Positions 1 to 7,492 of a stretch of 64,000 bases of DNA are shown here, piece after piece. Within the stretch, counting starts at the first letter, position 1; every line of letters begins with the position of its first letter. Below the pieces are notes generated by a model. The model saw only the letters and a program-made list of their open reading frames with translations. It did no database searches and was not told the DNA's origin. This DNA is from Candidatus Competibacteraceae bacterium (lineage in GTDB: Bacteria > Pseudomonadota > Gammaproteobacteria > Competibacterales > Competibacteraceae), in NCBI GenBank assembly GCA_016713505.1, contig JADJPA010000002.1:248001-312000 (forward strand), read 5' to 3'. Both the position numbers and the translations under genes were made by a program.

Positions 1-357
1 GCCGACCTGGCGCGGTGGCCGAGCCTGGCGCTGGGTGGCCCCCAGCAAAATTATCAGTGGACGCTGTTCGGGCCAGAGGGAGCGCAAGCTGTTCTCTATC
101 ACACGCCGCGCCTCGTGACCGGCGATATGATCGCCTTGCGCGCCGCCGCCTTGGCCGGCGTCGGCGTGGTGCAGTTGCCGACGATGATGGTGCGCGCCGA
201 ACTGACCGCGGGGACGCTGATCCGACTCTTGCCGGACTGGATGCCCCGTCGGGAAATCATCCATGCGGTGTATCCCTCGCGGCGCGGCTTGCTGCCAGCG
301 GTGCGCGCCCTGATCGACGATCTGGCCCGACGTTTCAAGGCACTGGACGAGGATTGA
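1..357 (+). CDS. LysR-family transcriptional regulator, C-terminal part (5' end outside window)
   Basis: Frame 1 is open from the first base to a TGA at 355-357, giving 118 residues with no start inside the window. The segment resembles the distal half of a LysR effector-binding domain: a stretch around VTGDMIALRAAALAG, then GVVQLPTMMV, and a tail ending in ALIDDLARRF, typical of the last helix of these regulators. The N-terminal winged-helix domain would lie upstream. The target genes cannot be inferred from here. It runs toward the next LysR gene on the opposite strand, so the two are convergent. Confident on family, not on function. Confidence 0.8.
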   Translation, partial: ADLARWPSLALGGPQQNYQWTLFGPEGAQAVLYHTPRLVTGDMIALRAAALAGVGVVQLPTMMVRAELTAGTLIRLLPDWMPRREIIHAVYPSRRGLLPAVRALIDDLARRFKALDED

Positions 358-418
358 GCGGATTGGCGCTTCCAAAGGAGCGGTGAGAGAGCGGATCGCC
401 GGCCGGCGGATGCGACCC

Positions 419-1318
419 TCAAGCAACCAGCCGCTCGCGATCCCTGAGGGATACCAGCGGCGGCGCATCGACGCCGAAGCCTTCGCGGATGTAGCCGGCC
501 AGACACTCCGCCACCGCCGAAACACCGTGACCGCGATGCAGGGTGATACTCGCCGACGGCAGCACCGGAAAACCTTCATCGATTCCGAGCGGCCGCACGC
601 CGGCCGGCAGCACGCTACGGCAGAGCACCGTGACCGCCAAGCCGGCGGTGACCGCCGCCAACACCCCGCTGATACTGGCGCTGGTATAGGCGATCCGATA
701 CGGTCGCCCCTGCCCGTCCAGCGCGGTGAGCGCCCAGTCACGAAAACAGCAGCCGGGCTGAAACAACGCCAACGGCAATGGCTCGCATTCATGCGCCAGA
801 TGGCGTTCGGCGCTGGCCCACACCACCGGCTCGCGGCGCAGCACCTCGCCGGTTTCCGCGCCGGGCGTACAGGTGATCAACGCCAAATCCAGCCGTTCTT
901 CCGTCAACAGCCGTCGCACGTTCGTACTGGGTTCGCAATGGACCTCCAACTGCACACGCGGGAAAGCGCGGGCAAAGCGGGTCAGAATGTCCGGTAGAAA
1001 GCGGTCGACATAATCATCCGGGGTGCCGATGCGCACCAAACCCGTCAAATCCGGCCGTGTCAATGCGGCCAGCGCTTCGTCGTGCAGTTTCAACAAGCGG
1101 CGCGCGTACCCCAACAAGGCTTCGCCGTCCGGTGAGAGCTGCACGCCGCGCCCGACGCGCTGGAACAGCGCTCGGTTCAATATCTCCTCCAGACGGCGCA
1201 CCTGCATCGACACCGCCGACTGGGTGCGATGCACCTGCTTGGCGGCCTGGGTGAAACCGCCGGCATCCACAATGGCCACGAAGGTTCGCAACAAATCAGG
1301 ATCGAGTGGGGCGGACAT
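419..1318 (-). CDS. LysR-family transcriptional regulator (LrhA/PecT-like)
   Basis: A full-length 299-residue LysR regulator. Residues 6-65 form the winged helix-turn-helix (LRTFVAIVDAGGFTQAAKQV, then RTQSAVSMQVRRLEE), followed by a substrate-binding-like domain from about residue 90 to 290. The opening LDPDLLRTFVAIVDAG and the CCFRDWAL segment are reminiscent of the LrhA/PecT branch, but that placement is by eye. It is divergent from the DUF1127 gene at 1428. The 109-bp gap between them holds a perfect T-N11-A palindrome at 1334-1348, so autoregulation and control of the DUF1127 gene are the simplest inference. Effector unknown. Confidence 0.88.
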   Translation of the reverse strand: MSAPLDPDLLRTFVAIVDAGGFTQAAKQVHRTQSAVSMQVRRLEEILNRALFQRVGRGVQLSPDGEALLGYARRLLKLHDEALAALTRPDLTGLVRIGTPDDYVDRFLPDILTRFARAFPRVQLEVHCEPSTNVRRLLTEERLDLALITCTPGAETGEVLRREPVVWASAERHLAHECEPLPLALFQPGCCFRDWALTALDGQGRPYRIAYTSASISGVLAAVTAGLAVTVLCRSVLPAGVRPLGIDEGFPVLPSASITLHRGHGVSAVAECLAGYIREGFGVDAPPLVSLRDRERLVA

Positions 1319-1333
1319 AACAGCCTCCTATCC

Positions 1334-1348
1334 ATCATTAATAATGAT
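1334..1348. promoter_or_regulatory. Candidate LysR box between divergent LysR and DUF1127 genes
   Basis: ATCATTAATAATGAT is a perfect 15-bp palindrome that contains T-N11-A, the hallmark of LysR-type operators. It lies 16 bp before the start of the LysR gene and about 80 bp before the DUF1127 start, inside an AT-rich patch. Binding by the neighbouring LysR protein is inferred. Confidence 0.55.
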
Positions 1349-1427
1349 CGATTATATAAAATTTATTCGTTTGTTGAATCGATCAGCCGCCAGCATACTG
1401 CCCGCAAATGCTGTCGGAGGGTCAATC

Positions 1428-1646
1428 ATGTTCCTTGATACTGTATTCCGCTGGGAATTTTTCTCACACCCGCGCGCTGGTCTCCGCCCGCGCTTGCGGG
1501 TTGCGCTGAACCAAGTGCGTGCCTGGCATGAAACCTATCGCCAGCGTCGAACCTTGCTCGGTTTTGATGATGCGATGTTGAAAGATATTGGGATCAGTCG
1601 CGTCGATGCGCTTCAGGAAGGGGAAAAGCCGTTTTGGCGTCCTTGA
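1428..1646 (+). CDS. Small DUF1127 protein
   Basis: A 72-residue protein started at the ATG at 1428, which has a GGAGG Shine-Dalgarno 7 bases upstream; longer in-frame extensions run into the divergent LysR gene and are not credible. The C-terminal half carries the DUF1127 signature: a basic helix (RQRRTLLGFDD) followed by MLKDIGISRVDAL. Proteins of this family are small and arginine-rich, and some members have been linked to RNA turnover or phosphate and carbon metabolism; the role here is not known. Its divergent LysR neighbour is the likely regulator. The 3' end is convergent with the CHASE-GGDEF-EAL gene. Confidence 0.85.
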   Translation: MFLDTVFRWEFFSHPRAGLRPRLRVALNQVRAWHETYRQRRTLLGFDDAMLKDIGISRVDALQEGEKPFWRP

Positions 1647-1665
1647 AGAACGCGGCCGCTCTGGT

Positions 1666-4600
1666 TCACCCGCTGGCCGGTCGCACGCCGGGCGGTCCTT
1701 CACCAATCGGTTGGGGCCGCACGGTGTCGCAGCCGAACCAGCCGACGAAACGTTCGGCCGGCACGGGCGGACCGAACAGATAGCCCTGCGCCAGATCGCA
1801 GCCCTGCTCCAGCAGGATGCGCCGCTGCTGTTCGGTTTCGACGCCCTCGGCGACCACGGTCAATCCCAGGCTGTGCCCGAGGTTGACGATGGTGGCGGCA
1901 AGAATCAGATCGTCGGGATCGGTAACCAGGTCGCGCACGAAGCTTTGATCGATTTTCAGCGCCGTGATCGGCAGGCGCTTGAGATAACCGAGGCTGGAAT
2001 AACCGGTGCCAAAATCGTCGATGGCCAAACCGATCTCCAATTGCTGGAGCGCCAGCAGCGTTTCAGCCGTGCGCGTGCCGGCATCGAGCAGCGTCGATTC
2101 GGTCAGTTCCAGTTCCAGCGCTTGCGGCGGCAGGCCATACACCGCCAGCAGATTCTGGATGCGCCCGACACACTCCAGATCGCGGAAATGACGGGCGGCC
2201 AGATTGACCGCGACGGTCAGCGGTGGGAAACCCGCTTCCCGCCACGCGGCAAGCTGCCGGCAGACGGCTTCCAGCATCCAGTCCCCCAAAGCCACGATCA
2301 GGCCGCTGGCTTCCGCCACCGGAATGAAAAATCCCGGTGAAATCAAACCTCGCTCGGGGTGCAACCAGCGCACCAGCGCTTCGGCCCCGGCCAGCCGGCC
2401 GTCGCTCAGATAAACCTTGGGCTGGAAATAGGCCACCAACTGCCCGCTTTCGATAGCCTTGCGCAATTCCGATTCCAGCACCAGGCGTTCGAACGCGGCG
2501 ACGTTCATCTCGCGGGCGTAGGAAACCTGAGTGTTGCGCCCTTCTTGCTTGGCCCGGTACAGCGCGGTATCGGCGTTTTTCAGCAGATCGTCGAAAGTGG
2601 TGCCGTCATGCGGGTAGAGCGCGGCGCCTACTGACACCGTCACCCGCAAGCTGTGGCCGGCGACCGTGAACGGCTCGCGAAAGGCCGCCAACATCTTATC
2701 GGCCACCCTCGGGGCTCCATCCCGACCCGCATCGGGCAGGAGCAACACGAATTCATCGCCTCCCAAGCGGCAAACGGTATCCGAGTTGCGAAGCAGGCTT
2801 TTGAGCCGCGCCGCGACCTGCACCAACAGGGTGTCGCCTTCGGCGTGGCCGAGCGAATCGTTCACTTCCTTGAAGCGATCCAGATCGAGAAACAGCAGCG
2901 CCAGTTCCTCGTCGCGCCGCGCCGCCAGCGCCAGCGCCAGTTCCGCTCGCTGGGCCAGCAGCGTCCGGTTGGGCAGATCGGTCAGCGCATCGTAGTAAGC
3001 CAGATGCTCGATGCGCTGCTCGGCTTGCTTCTGTTCGGTGATGTCGGTAGCGATACTTACGTAATAGGTCAGTTCGCCGGCCGCGTTCCACACCTGATTG
3101 ATGGTGGCCAGCGCCAGATAGAGCTCGCCGTCCTTGCGCCGGTTCCAGAGTTCGCCTTGCCAAATGCCTTCATCAGCGACGGTCCGCCACATGGTGGCGT
3201 AATCGGTTTCGGATTGCCGCTCGGATTTGAGCAGATGCGGGCTTCGACCCAGCACCTCGGCTTCCGCATAGCCGCTCAATGTGGTAAACGCCGGATTGAC
3301 GGCGACAATATTATTCTCGGCATCGGTCACCACGATCGATTCCCGAACCGTTTCGAACACCGCCGTCGCCAGCCGCTGCCGCTCCTCCGCCCGCCGCTGT
3401 TCCGTGATGTCGCGAAATTCCGTCACTCGAACCGAACGGCCTTGATAGACGCTGTTCTTGCTGCGAATCTCCAGCGGATAGACGGAACCATCCTCGCGCA
3501 GCCCTTCGGCTTCGTAGGCTTTGATGGCGTCATCGAGAAGATATTGCTTGACCAGCTCCCGCCATTCGGGGGCGAACAGCAACAAGCAGCTCATGCCGGC
3601 CAGCCGCTCCACCGGCGACCCGATCATGTCGGCCAGACTCTGATTGCACTCCAAAATGAGTCCGCGCTCGTGAATGACCATCCCGCTGGAGGCGGCTTCG
3701 TGCAACGCGCGGAACCGTTCCTCGCTTTCGCGCAATGCTTCTTCCGCACGTTTGCGCTGGCTGATGTCGCGGCAGGCGGCGTACAAAATCCGCCGACCAT
3801 GCCAGGGAATCGGCGTTAGTTGCACTTCTACCCAAAACTCCGCGCCACTGAAATGGCGATGCAGCCATTCGAAGCGCTGGTCGCCTTCTTGAAAAGCCGC
3901 CGCGCCTAACGCCCGCGCCTTTTCGGCGGACAAGCGACCATCCGGCTGGCGGTCTGGCGACAGATCGGCCGGCTGGCAGGCGACGACCTGCTCGCGGCGG
4001 GTGGCGCCAAACATGACGAGCACCCGCTCGTTGCAATCGATGAAGCATCCGTTATCGAGCAGCAGCGCGCCATCGCCCCCTTTTTCAAAGATCAAGCGAA
4101 ACAACTGTTCGCTCTCTCGCAATTCGGCCGTACGCTCCGCCACCAATTGTTCCGCGCGGCGGCGTTGGGATGCCACGGTGAACAGATAAAGCGCGACCAG
4201 AAAGGTGAGGAGCGTTCCGACCGCGGGTACCCAGCGATACGAGCGGTCGGTATTGTCGGCCCTGAACACCGCGGTCGGGCGCGCCTCGATTCGCCAGACC
4301 CGGTTGGCCATCGCGAAATCCTGACGGTATAGCAACGGGGGATGGCCCACCGCCGGTTCGGCGTCTGGTTGGGATGGGCTCCAGATATAAAGCGGTTGCC
4401 GTTCGAGCGGGGCGGAAAGATCGCTCACGCTCATCACCAGCCCAGCGGACAGGTGGTTGGCAAAGACGTTCGCGATGACATCGGACATTCGGAAGACTCC
4501 CAAGACGAAGCCTTTCAAACGCTGCCGGCGTTCCTCCACGCTGGGCGGAGTTTCTCCGCCGTGATACACCGGCGCGAACGCCAACACTGAAAATCGCCGG

Positions 4601-5268
4601 TCGGATTCCTGAACTAAAACGTAGCGCTCGGTGAGGGTGAGTTGACCGCTGTCCCACGCCTGCAACAGTGCCGCTCCTCGGGATGGATGAAGAGAATCAG
4701 GGCTGTATCCTAAAGCTGCTTCATTGCTGGTATAAGGCTCCAGGTAGTAAACCGGAAAATACTCATCGCGCTCGCTGGCTGGAACCAGTCGCCCTTCCGA
4801 ATCCCGTTCCGTGAATTGAAATCCCGCCAAACCGTCCTGGCGGGCGGCGGCTTCAAAGCCGGCGCGCTGCTCCCGCGCCACCCGAGGAATCCACTCCAAC
4901 GCCTGGAACTGGTGATATTGAAAGATCGGCGCGACGAACTGGTGAAACGTGGCGCGAGTGACATCGCCGGAGATGTTGTAAAAACGCCGCACGGCGTCAA
5001 GTTCGCGCAGACTTCCTTTAAATTCCGCTACGATGGCTTGAGATCGCTCGACGGCCATCGAGTGAAAGCGCCGCTCCAACGCATCCCGGCTCCTTTGACG
5101 AAACTCCAGAAAAACCCCACCGGTCAGAGTCAGACCGATCAAGACAGTCAAGGCGGCGGCGCCCCAGGCCGCCGCGTTCGCGGGTGCTTTGACGGCATGG
5201 GCGGCCCGGCCGAACACCCAGACTCCGCCGAGCAACAGCGCGAGTACAGCCAGCCCGAACGTTCCCAT
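1666..5268 (-). CDS. CHASE-PAS-PAS-PAS-GGDEF-EAL membrane sensor of c-di-GMP turnover
   Basis: About 1200 residues. I start at the ATG at 5268 rather than the longer 5343 start, because this ATG overlaps the stop of the upstream small gene as TGATG, a classic coupling arrangement, and the extra 25 residues are basic and unlike a leader. Order: two membrane segments near residues 1-20 and 35-55, a periplasmic CHASE domain (about 75-300), a third membrane segment near 350-370, three PAS domains (about 390-760), GGDEF (about 770-925) with an intact GGDEF motif, and EAL (about 940-1185) with AEALVRW and DDFGTGYSSLGYL. Both catalytic domains look intact, so it could make or degrade c-di-GMP in response to an external CHASE ligand. 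The net activity cannot be read from sequence. Confidence 0.92.
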   Translation of the reverse strand: MGTFGLAVLALLLGGVWVFGRAAHAVKAPANAAAWGAAALTVLIGLTLTGGVFLEFRQRSRDALERRFHSMAVERSQAIVAEFKGSLRELDAVRRFYNISGDVTRATFHQFVAPIFQYHQFQALEWIPRVAREQRAGFEAAARQDGLAGFQFTERDSEGRLVPASERDEYFPVYYLEPYTSNEAALGYSPDSLHPSRGAALLQAWDSGQLTLTERYVLVQESDRRFSVLAFAPVYHGGETPPSVEERRQRLKGFVLGVFRMSDVIANVFANHLSAGLVMSVSDLSAPLERQPLYIWSPSQPDAEPAVGHPPLLYRQDFAMANRVWRIEARPTAVFRADNTDRSYRWVPAVGTLLTFLVALYLFTVASQRRRAEQLVAERTAELRESEQLFRLIFEKGGDGALLLDNGCFIDCNERVLVMFGATRREQVVACQPADLSPDRQPDGRLSAEKARALGAAAFQEGDQRFEWLHRHFSGAEFWVEVQLTPIPWHGRRILYAACRDISQRKRAEEALRESEERFRALHEAASSGMVIHERGLILECNQSLADMIGSPVERLAGMSCLLLFAPEWRELVKQYLLDDAIKAYEAEGLREDGSVYPLEIRSKNSVYQGRSVRVTEFRDITEQRRAEERQRLATAVFETVRESIVVTDAENNIVAVNPAFTTLSGYAEAEVLGRSPHLLKSERQSETDYATMWRTVADEGIWQGELWNRRKDGELYLALATINQVWNAAGELTYYVSIATDITEQKQAEQRIEHLAYYDALTDLPNRTLLAQRAELALALAARRDEELALLFLDLDRFKEVNDSLGHAEGDTLLVQVAARLKSLLRNSDTVCRLGGDEFVLLLPDAGRDGAPRVADKMLAAFREPFTVAGHSLRVTVSVGAALYPHDGTTFDDLLKNADTALYRAKQEGRNTQVSYAREMNVAAFERLVLESELRKAIESGQLVAYFQPKVYLSDGRLAGAEALVRWLHPERGLISPGFFIPVAEASGLIVALGDWMLEAVCRQLAAWREAGFPPLTVAVNLAARHFRDLECVGRIQNLLAVYGLPPQALELELTESTLLDAGTRTAETLLALQQLEIGLAIDDFGTGYSSLGYLKRLPITALKIDQSFVRDLVTDPDDLILAATIVNLGHSLGLTVVAEGVETEQQRRILLEQGCDLAQGYLFGPPVPAERFVGWFGCDTVRPQPIGEGPPGVRPASG

Positions 5269-5549
5269 CAACGCCAGTCGCCGAGGTTGGCGCGGACGAA
5301 CGCTGGATCGCGGTCGCCGGTAAAAGCCTGAGCACCGCTCCATTCCGCCCAGTCGCCCAGTTCGTGGCCCAACTGTGGTAACTCGCTCCGAACCGCCGCG
5401 CTCGCGCCAGTCCTGCCCTCAATGGCTTGGTCTTCCTGCCACTTCCGGAACGAACGCCGAACAATCCAGACAGCCAAAGCTACTACCGATAGCCAAAACG
5501 CCACAAATTCGGCCACGGCCGCCAATGCAGCTTTGAAACTGGAGTTCAT
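5268..5549 (-). CDS. Small single-span membrane protein coupled to the CHASE-GGDEF-EAL gene
   Basis: A 93-residue ORF with one clear hydrophobic span near residues 12-28 (FVAFWLSVVALAVWIV) followed by a basic stop-transfer stretch (RRSFRKW) and a polar tail. I do not recognise the family. The argument that it is real is positional: its TGA shares one base with the ATG of the 1200-residue c-di-GMP sensor (TGATG at 5270-5266 on the minus strand). A membrane accessory or sensor partner for the CHASE protein is a reasonable inference. It could alternatively be a chance ORF whose stop happens to sit there. Confidence 0.5.
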   Translation of the reverse strand: MNSSFKAALAAVAEFVAFWLSVVALAVWIVRRSFRKWQEDQAIEGRTGASAAVRSELPQLGHELGDWAEWSGAQAFTGDRDPAFVRANLGDWR

Positions 5550-5940
5550 GAATGGTCTTGGCGCGGCGCCGTCATGAGACCGTTATCCCAATGAGGGTTG
5601 TTCTGCGGGTCTTGGCGTTTGCGACCGGGCGCAAGCGCTTTTCATGGCATCCATTCTCACCAAGCATTTCAATTCGGGAGGAGGAAATCGCAAACGGGTA
5701 CTTGGTGGTGGCGATCTGGCCGCATCGCTGGGAGCAAGAACCCTCTGAAGATTATTTTGAACCGGCCGCAAGCCACCCTATGAGATAGGCTACTTCACCT
5801 TTGCGCAATTTCCCTAGAACAGACGCCTTCGGTTTCCCACCGCCAGGATCTCGCGGCCCCGGCGGTTTCGATCCGAAAGCGATGCTCGCTGGTCCTCACC
5901 GGTCGCCAGATCGGTCAGAGGTCAGGTCTCGACTGACAGT
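5550..5940. other. Intergenic stretch with no supported gene
   Basis: This 391-bp stretch separates the membrane protein gene at 5549 from the end of rlpA. Both genes read leftward, so it should contain the promoter for the sensor operon. Short ORFs exist on both strands but have no family resemblance, no good ribosome binding site and atypical composition. I see no tRNA, repeat or strong terminator. Confidence 0.4.
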
Positions 5941-6351
5941 CTATCTCGATGCGGCCTGAATCCTGACGCGACTGATACCGCTTTCGGTCATGCCCAACCT
6001 TTTCGCGGCCGCGCGGGAGACGTCGATCACGCAGCCTCCTACATGAGGCCCGCGGTCGTTGATGGTCACTCGCACGGCTTTGTTGTTATCGAGGTTGGTG
6101 ACCAAGGCCCTAGTGCCAAACGGCAGTTCCGGATGGGCGGCGGTGAGTTTGTTCTGGTTAAAAATCTGGCCGCTGGCGGTCACTCTACCGTGCAACCGCG
6201 GCCCGTACCAACAGGCCTTGCCGGTTTGATCGTAGGCGCCCGCGTACAGCGGCATACCGCCGATCAGCGCGGCGAACCCCAGCGTCAGGACTCGGGAAAA
6301 ACGAGCGGGCCGCCGGCCCGAAACCAGAAGACTGATACGGCGTACATTCAT
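5941..6351 (-). CDS. rlpA: RlpA-like double-psi beta-barrel lytic transglycosylase, short form
   Basis: A 136-residue secreted protein. Residues 1-38 form a signal peptide with a basic start and a hydrophobic core (LTLGFAALIGGMPLYAGA). The remainder is the RlpA double-psi barrel: GKACWYGPRLHGRVTASG, AAHPELPFGTRALVTN, and VTINDRGPH with the conserved Asp, then DVSRAAAKRLGM. RlpA proteins of this family cleave naked glycan strands of peptidoglycan, often at the septum. This one has no C-terminal SPOR domain and no lipobox, so it is the short soluble form, and septal targeting is not supported. The start is backed by GGAG ten bases upstream. Monocistronic as far as visible. Confidence 0.87.
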   Translation of the reverse strand: MNVRRISLLVSGRRPARFSRVLTLGFAALIGGMPLYAGAYDQTGKACWYGPRLHGRVTASGQIFNQNKLTAAHPELPFGTRALVTNLDNNKAVRVTINDRGPHVGGCVIDVSRAAAKRLGMTESGISRVRIQAASR

Positions 6352-6738
6352 GATTCCATCTCCAATGATTTTTTAGTGCAATGGCCCTGTTGGAAAATCA
6401 GGCGCTCATCTGGCGTCACTCTAATGGAAAATCCAGAAAATTCCATCCCGAGGCGCCCTGAAAGAACAAAGGGCGGCCATGATTCGAAAGTATTCCGCGC
6501 GGCTTCGGCCGGCGCCCGCTGCCGCCGGCCGGTCTCGGTTGCCGCCGCTCGGCTTTTAAGGTACTTTTGGAAATCAATGGAAACAAGAGGATGGCGCGCG
6601 TCCTGCAATTGCTATACGGCAGATGAAACAGCTTAGCCTTGCTCGCAACCAGGACGTGAAAGCCCGCTCCAGAACGTTCGACCTTCCACTCGCGGCCGCA
6701 TCCCAAGCCGCGTAACTGGCAATGACGCACGGGATAAC
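6352..6738. other. Divergent intergenic region between rlpA and crcB
   Basis: 387 bp between divergently transcribed genes, so it must hold promoters for both. I looked for a fluoride riboswitch (crcB motif) ahead of crcB and did not find a convincing one. A leftward 86-codon ORF (6348-6608) overlaps the rlpA start as ATGA, but its composition is not protein-like and I do not call it. No other structure is evident. Confidence 0.4.
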
Positions 6739-7134
6739 ATGGGTTTTTACGCCTTTATTGCCATCGGCATCGGCGCCGCTTCAGGCGCTTGGTTGCGCTG
6801 GGGATTGGGTATTTTGCTCAATCCCGTATTCCCGACCCTGCCCTTTGGAACGCTGGCTGCAAACCTGCTGGGCGGGTTCTTGATGGGAATGGCCATGCAA
6901 TTTCTGCTCGAACACGCCCTGCTCGCGCCCGAAATTCGCTTGTTCATCACCACCGGCTTTCTGGGTGGGCTTACCACCTTCTCCACCTTTTCGGCCGAAA
7001 CCGTAACTTTGCTGCTGCGTGAGGAATACGCCTGGACCTCCGTTATCGTCCTGGCGCATGTGATCGGCTCGGTGAGTATGACGTTGCTGGGCATAGCGGT
7101 CATGAAATGGCTCGTTGCATCGGGAGCGCCATGA
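6739..7134 (+). CDS. crcB: Fluoride ion channel CrcB/FluC
   Basis: A 131-residue membrane protein with four predicted spans, the usual length for Fluc channels. The family signatures are present: GAxxRW near the start (GAASGAWLRWGL), PFGTLAANLLGGFLMG in the second helix region, and the highly conserved GFLGGLTTFSTFSAET segment, whose phenylalanines line the fluoride pore in characterised homologues. It would export fluoride as a dual-topology dimer in the inner membrane. The stop codon overlaps the ATG of the following DUF190 gene (ATGA), so the two are translated together. Confidence 0.95.
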   Translation: MGFYAFIAIGIGAASGAWLRWGLGILLNPVFPTLPFGTLAANLLGGFLMGMAMQFLLEHALLAPEIRLFITTGFLGGLTTFSTFSAETVTLLLREEYAWTSVIVLAHVIGSVSMTLLGIAVMKWLVASGAP

Positions 7135-7451
7135 ACGGGACTTATCTGAAATTTTACGTCCACGAACATCGCCGGCACCACGGCATTCTGCTGTATGAAT
7201 GGTTGCTGGAACGCGCCAAAAAGCTGGGCATCCACGGCGGGTCGGCGTTTCGCGCCATCGCCGGCTTTGGCCGGCACGGCGTGCTACACGAAGATCATTT
7301 TTTCGAGTTGGCGGGCAATCTGCCCGTCGAGGTCGTGTTTGCCGTTAGCGATCAAGAGGCCGAGCAACTGCTGGAAGTGATCGAGAAGGAAAAAGTGCGC
7401 GTCTTTTACCTCAAGATGCCGGTCGAATACGGGGTGATCGGGGGTGAATAG
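7131..7451 (+). CDS. DUF190 family protein coupled to crcB
   Basis: A 106-residue soluble protein. I start at the ATG at 7131, which overlaps the crcB stop by four bases, and not at the upstream in-frame codon inside crcB. The sequence shows the DUF190 pattern: LKFYVHEHRRHHGILLYEWLLERAKKLGIHG in outline (residues 5-35), then GSAFRAIAGFGRHGVLH, and a C-terminal KVRVFYLKMPVEYG strand. DUF190 proteins adopt a PII-like ferredoxin fold and are very often encoded beside crcB. A regulatory or accessory role in fluoride resistance is inferred from this association, not demonstrated by the sequence. Confidence 0.9.
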   Translation: MNGTYLKFYVHEHRRHHGILLYEWLLERAKKLGIHGGSAFRAIAGFGRHGVLHEDHFFELAGNLPVEVVFAVSDQEAEQLLEVIEKEKVRVFYLKMPVEYGVIGGE

Positions 7452-7492
7452 CGGGATCGAAACTCACGCTCTCCCCACAGTCGGGACACGCT

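Noticed and set aside
15..386. 123-codon ORF at the left edge
   Set aside because: It is the shadow of the LysR frame that runs from base 1 to 357.
2653..3819. 388-codon ORF opposite the CHASE-GGDEF-EAL gene
   Set aside because: Antisense shadow of a conserved coding frame, as expected in GC-rich DNA.
5552..5788. Rightward 78-codon ORF in the gap before rlpA
   Set aside because: No ribosome binding site and no recognisable pattern.
6348..6608. 86-codon leftward ORF overlapping the rlpA start as ATGA
   Set aside because: The overlap is suggestive, but the sequence has no hydrophobic core, no family resemblance and an arginine/alanine content expected of random GC-rich DNA.
6620..6738. Fluoride riboswitch ahead of crcB
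   Set aside because: I could not find the conserved pseudoknot pattern; some GGCG/GATG fragments near 6400 do not fit the consensus.
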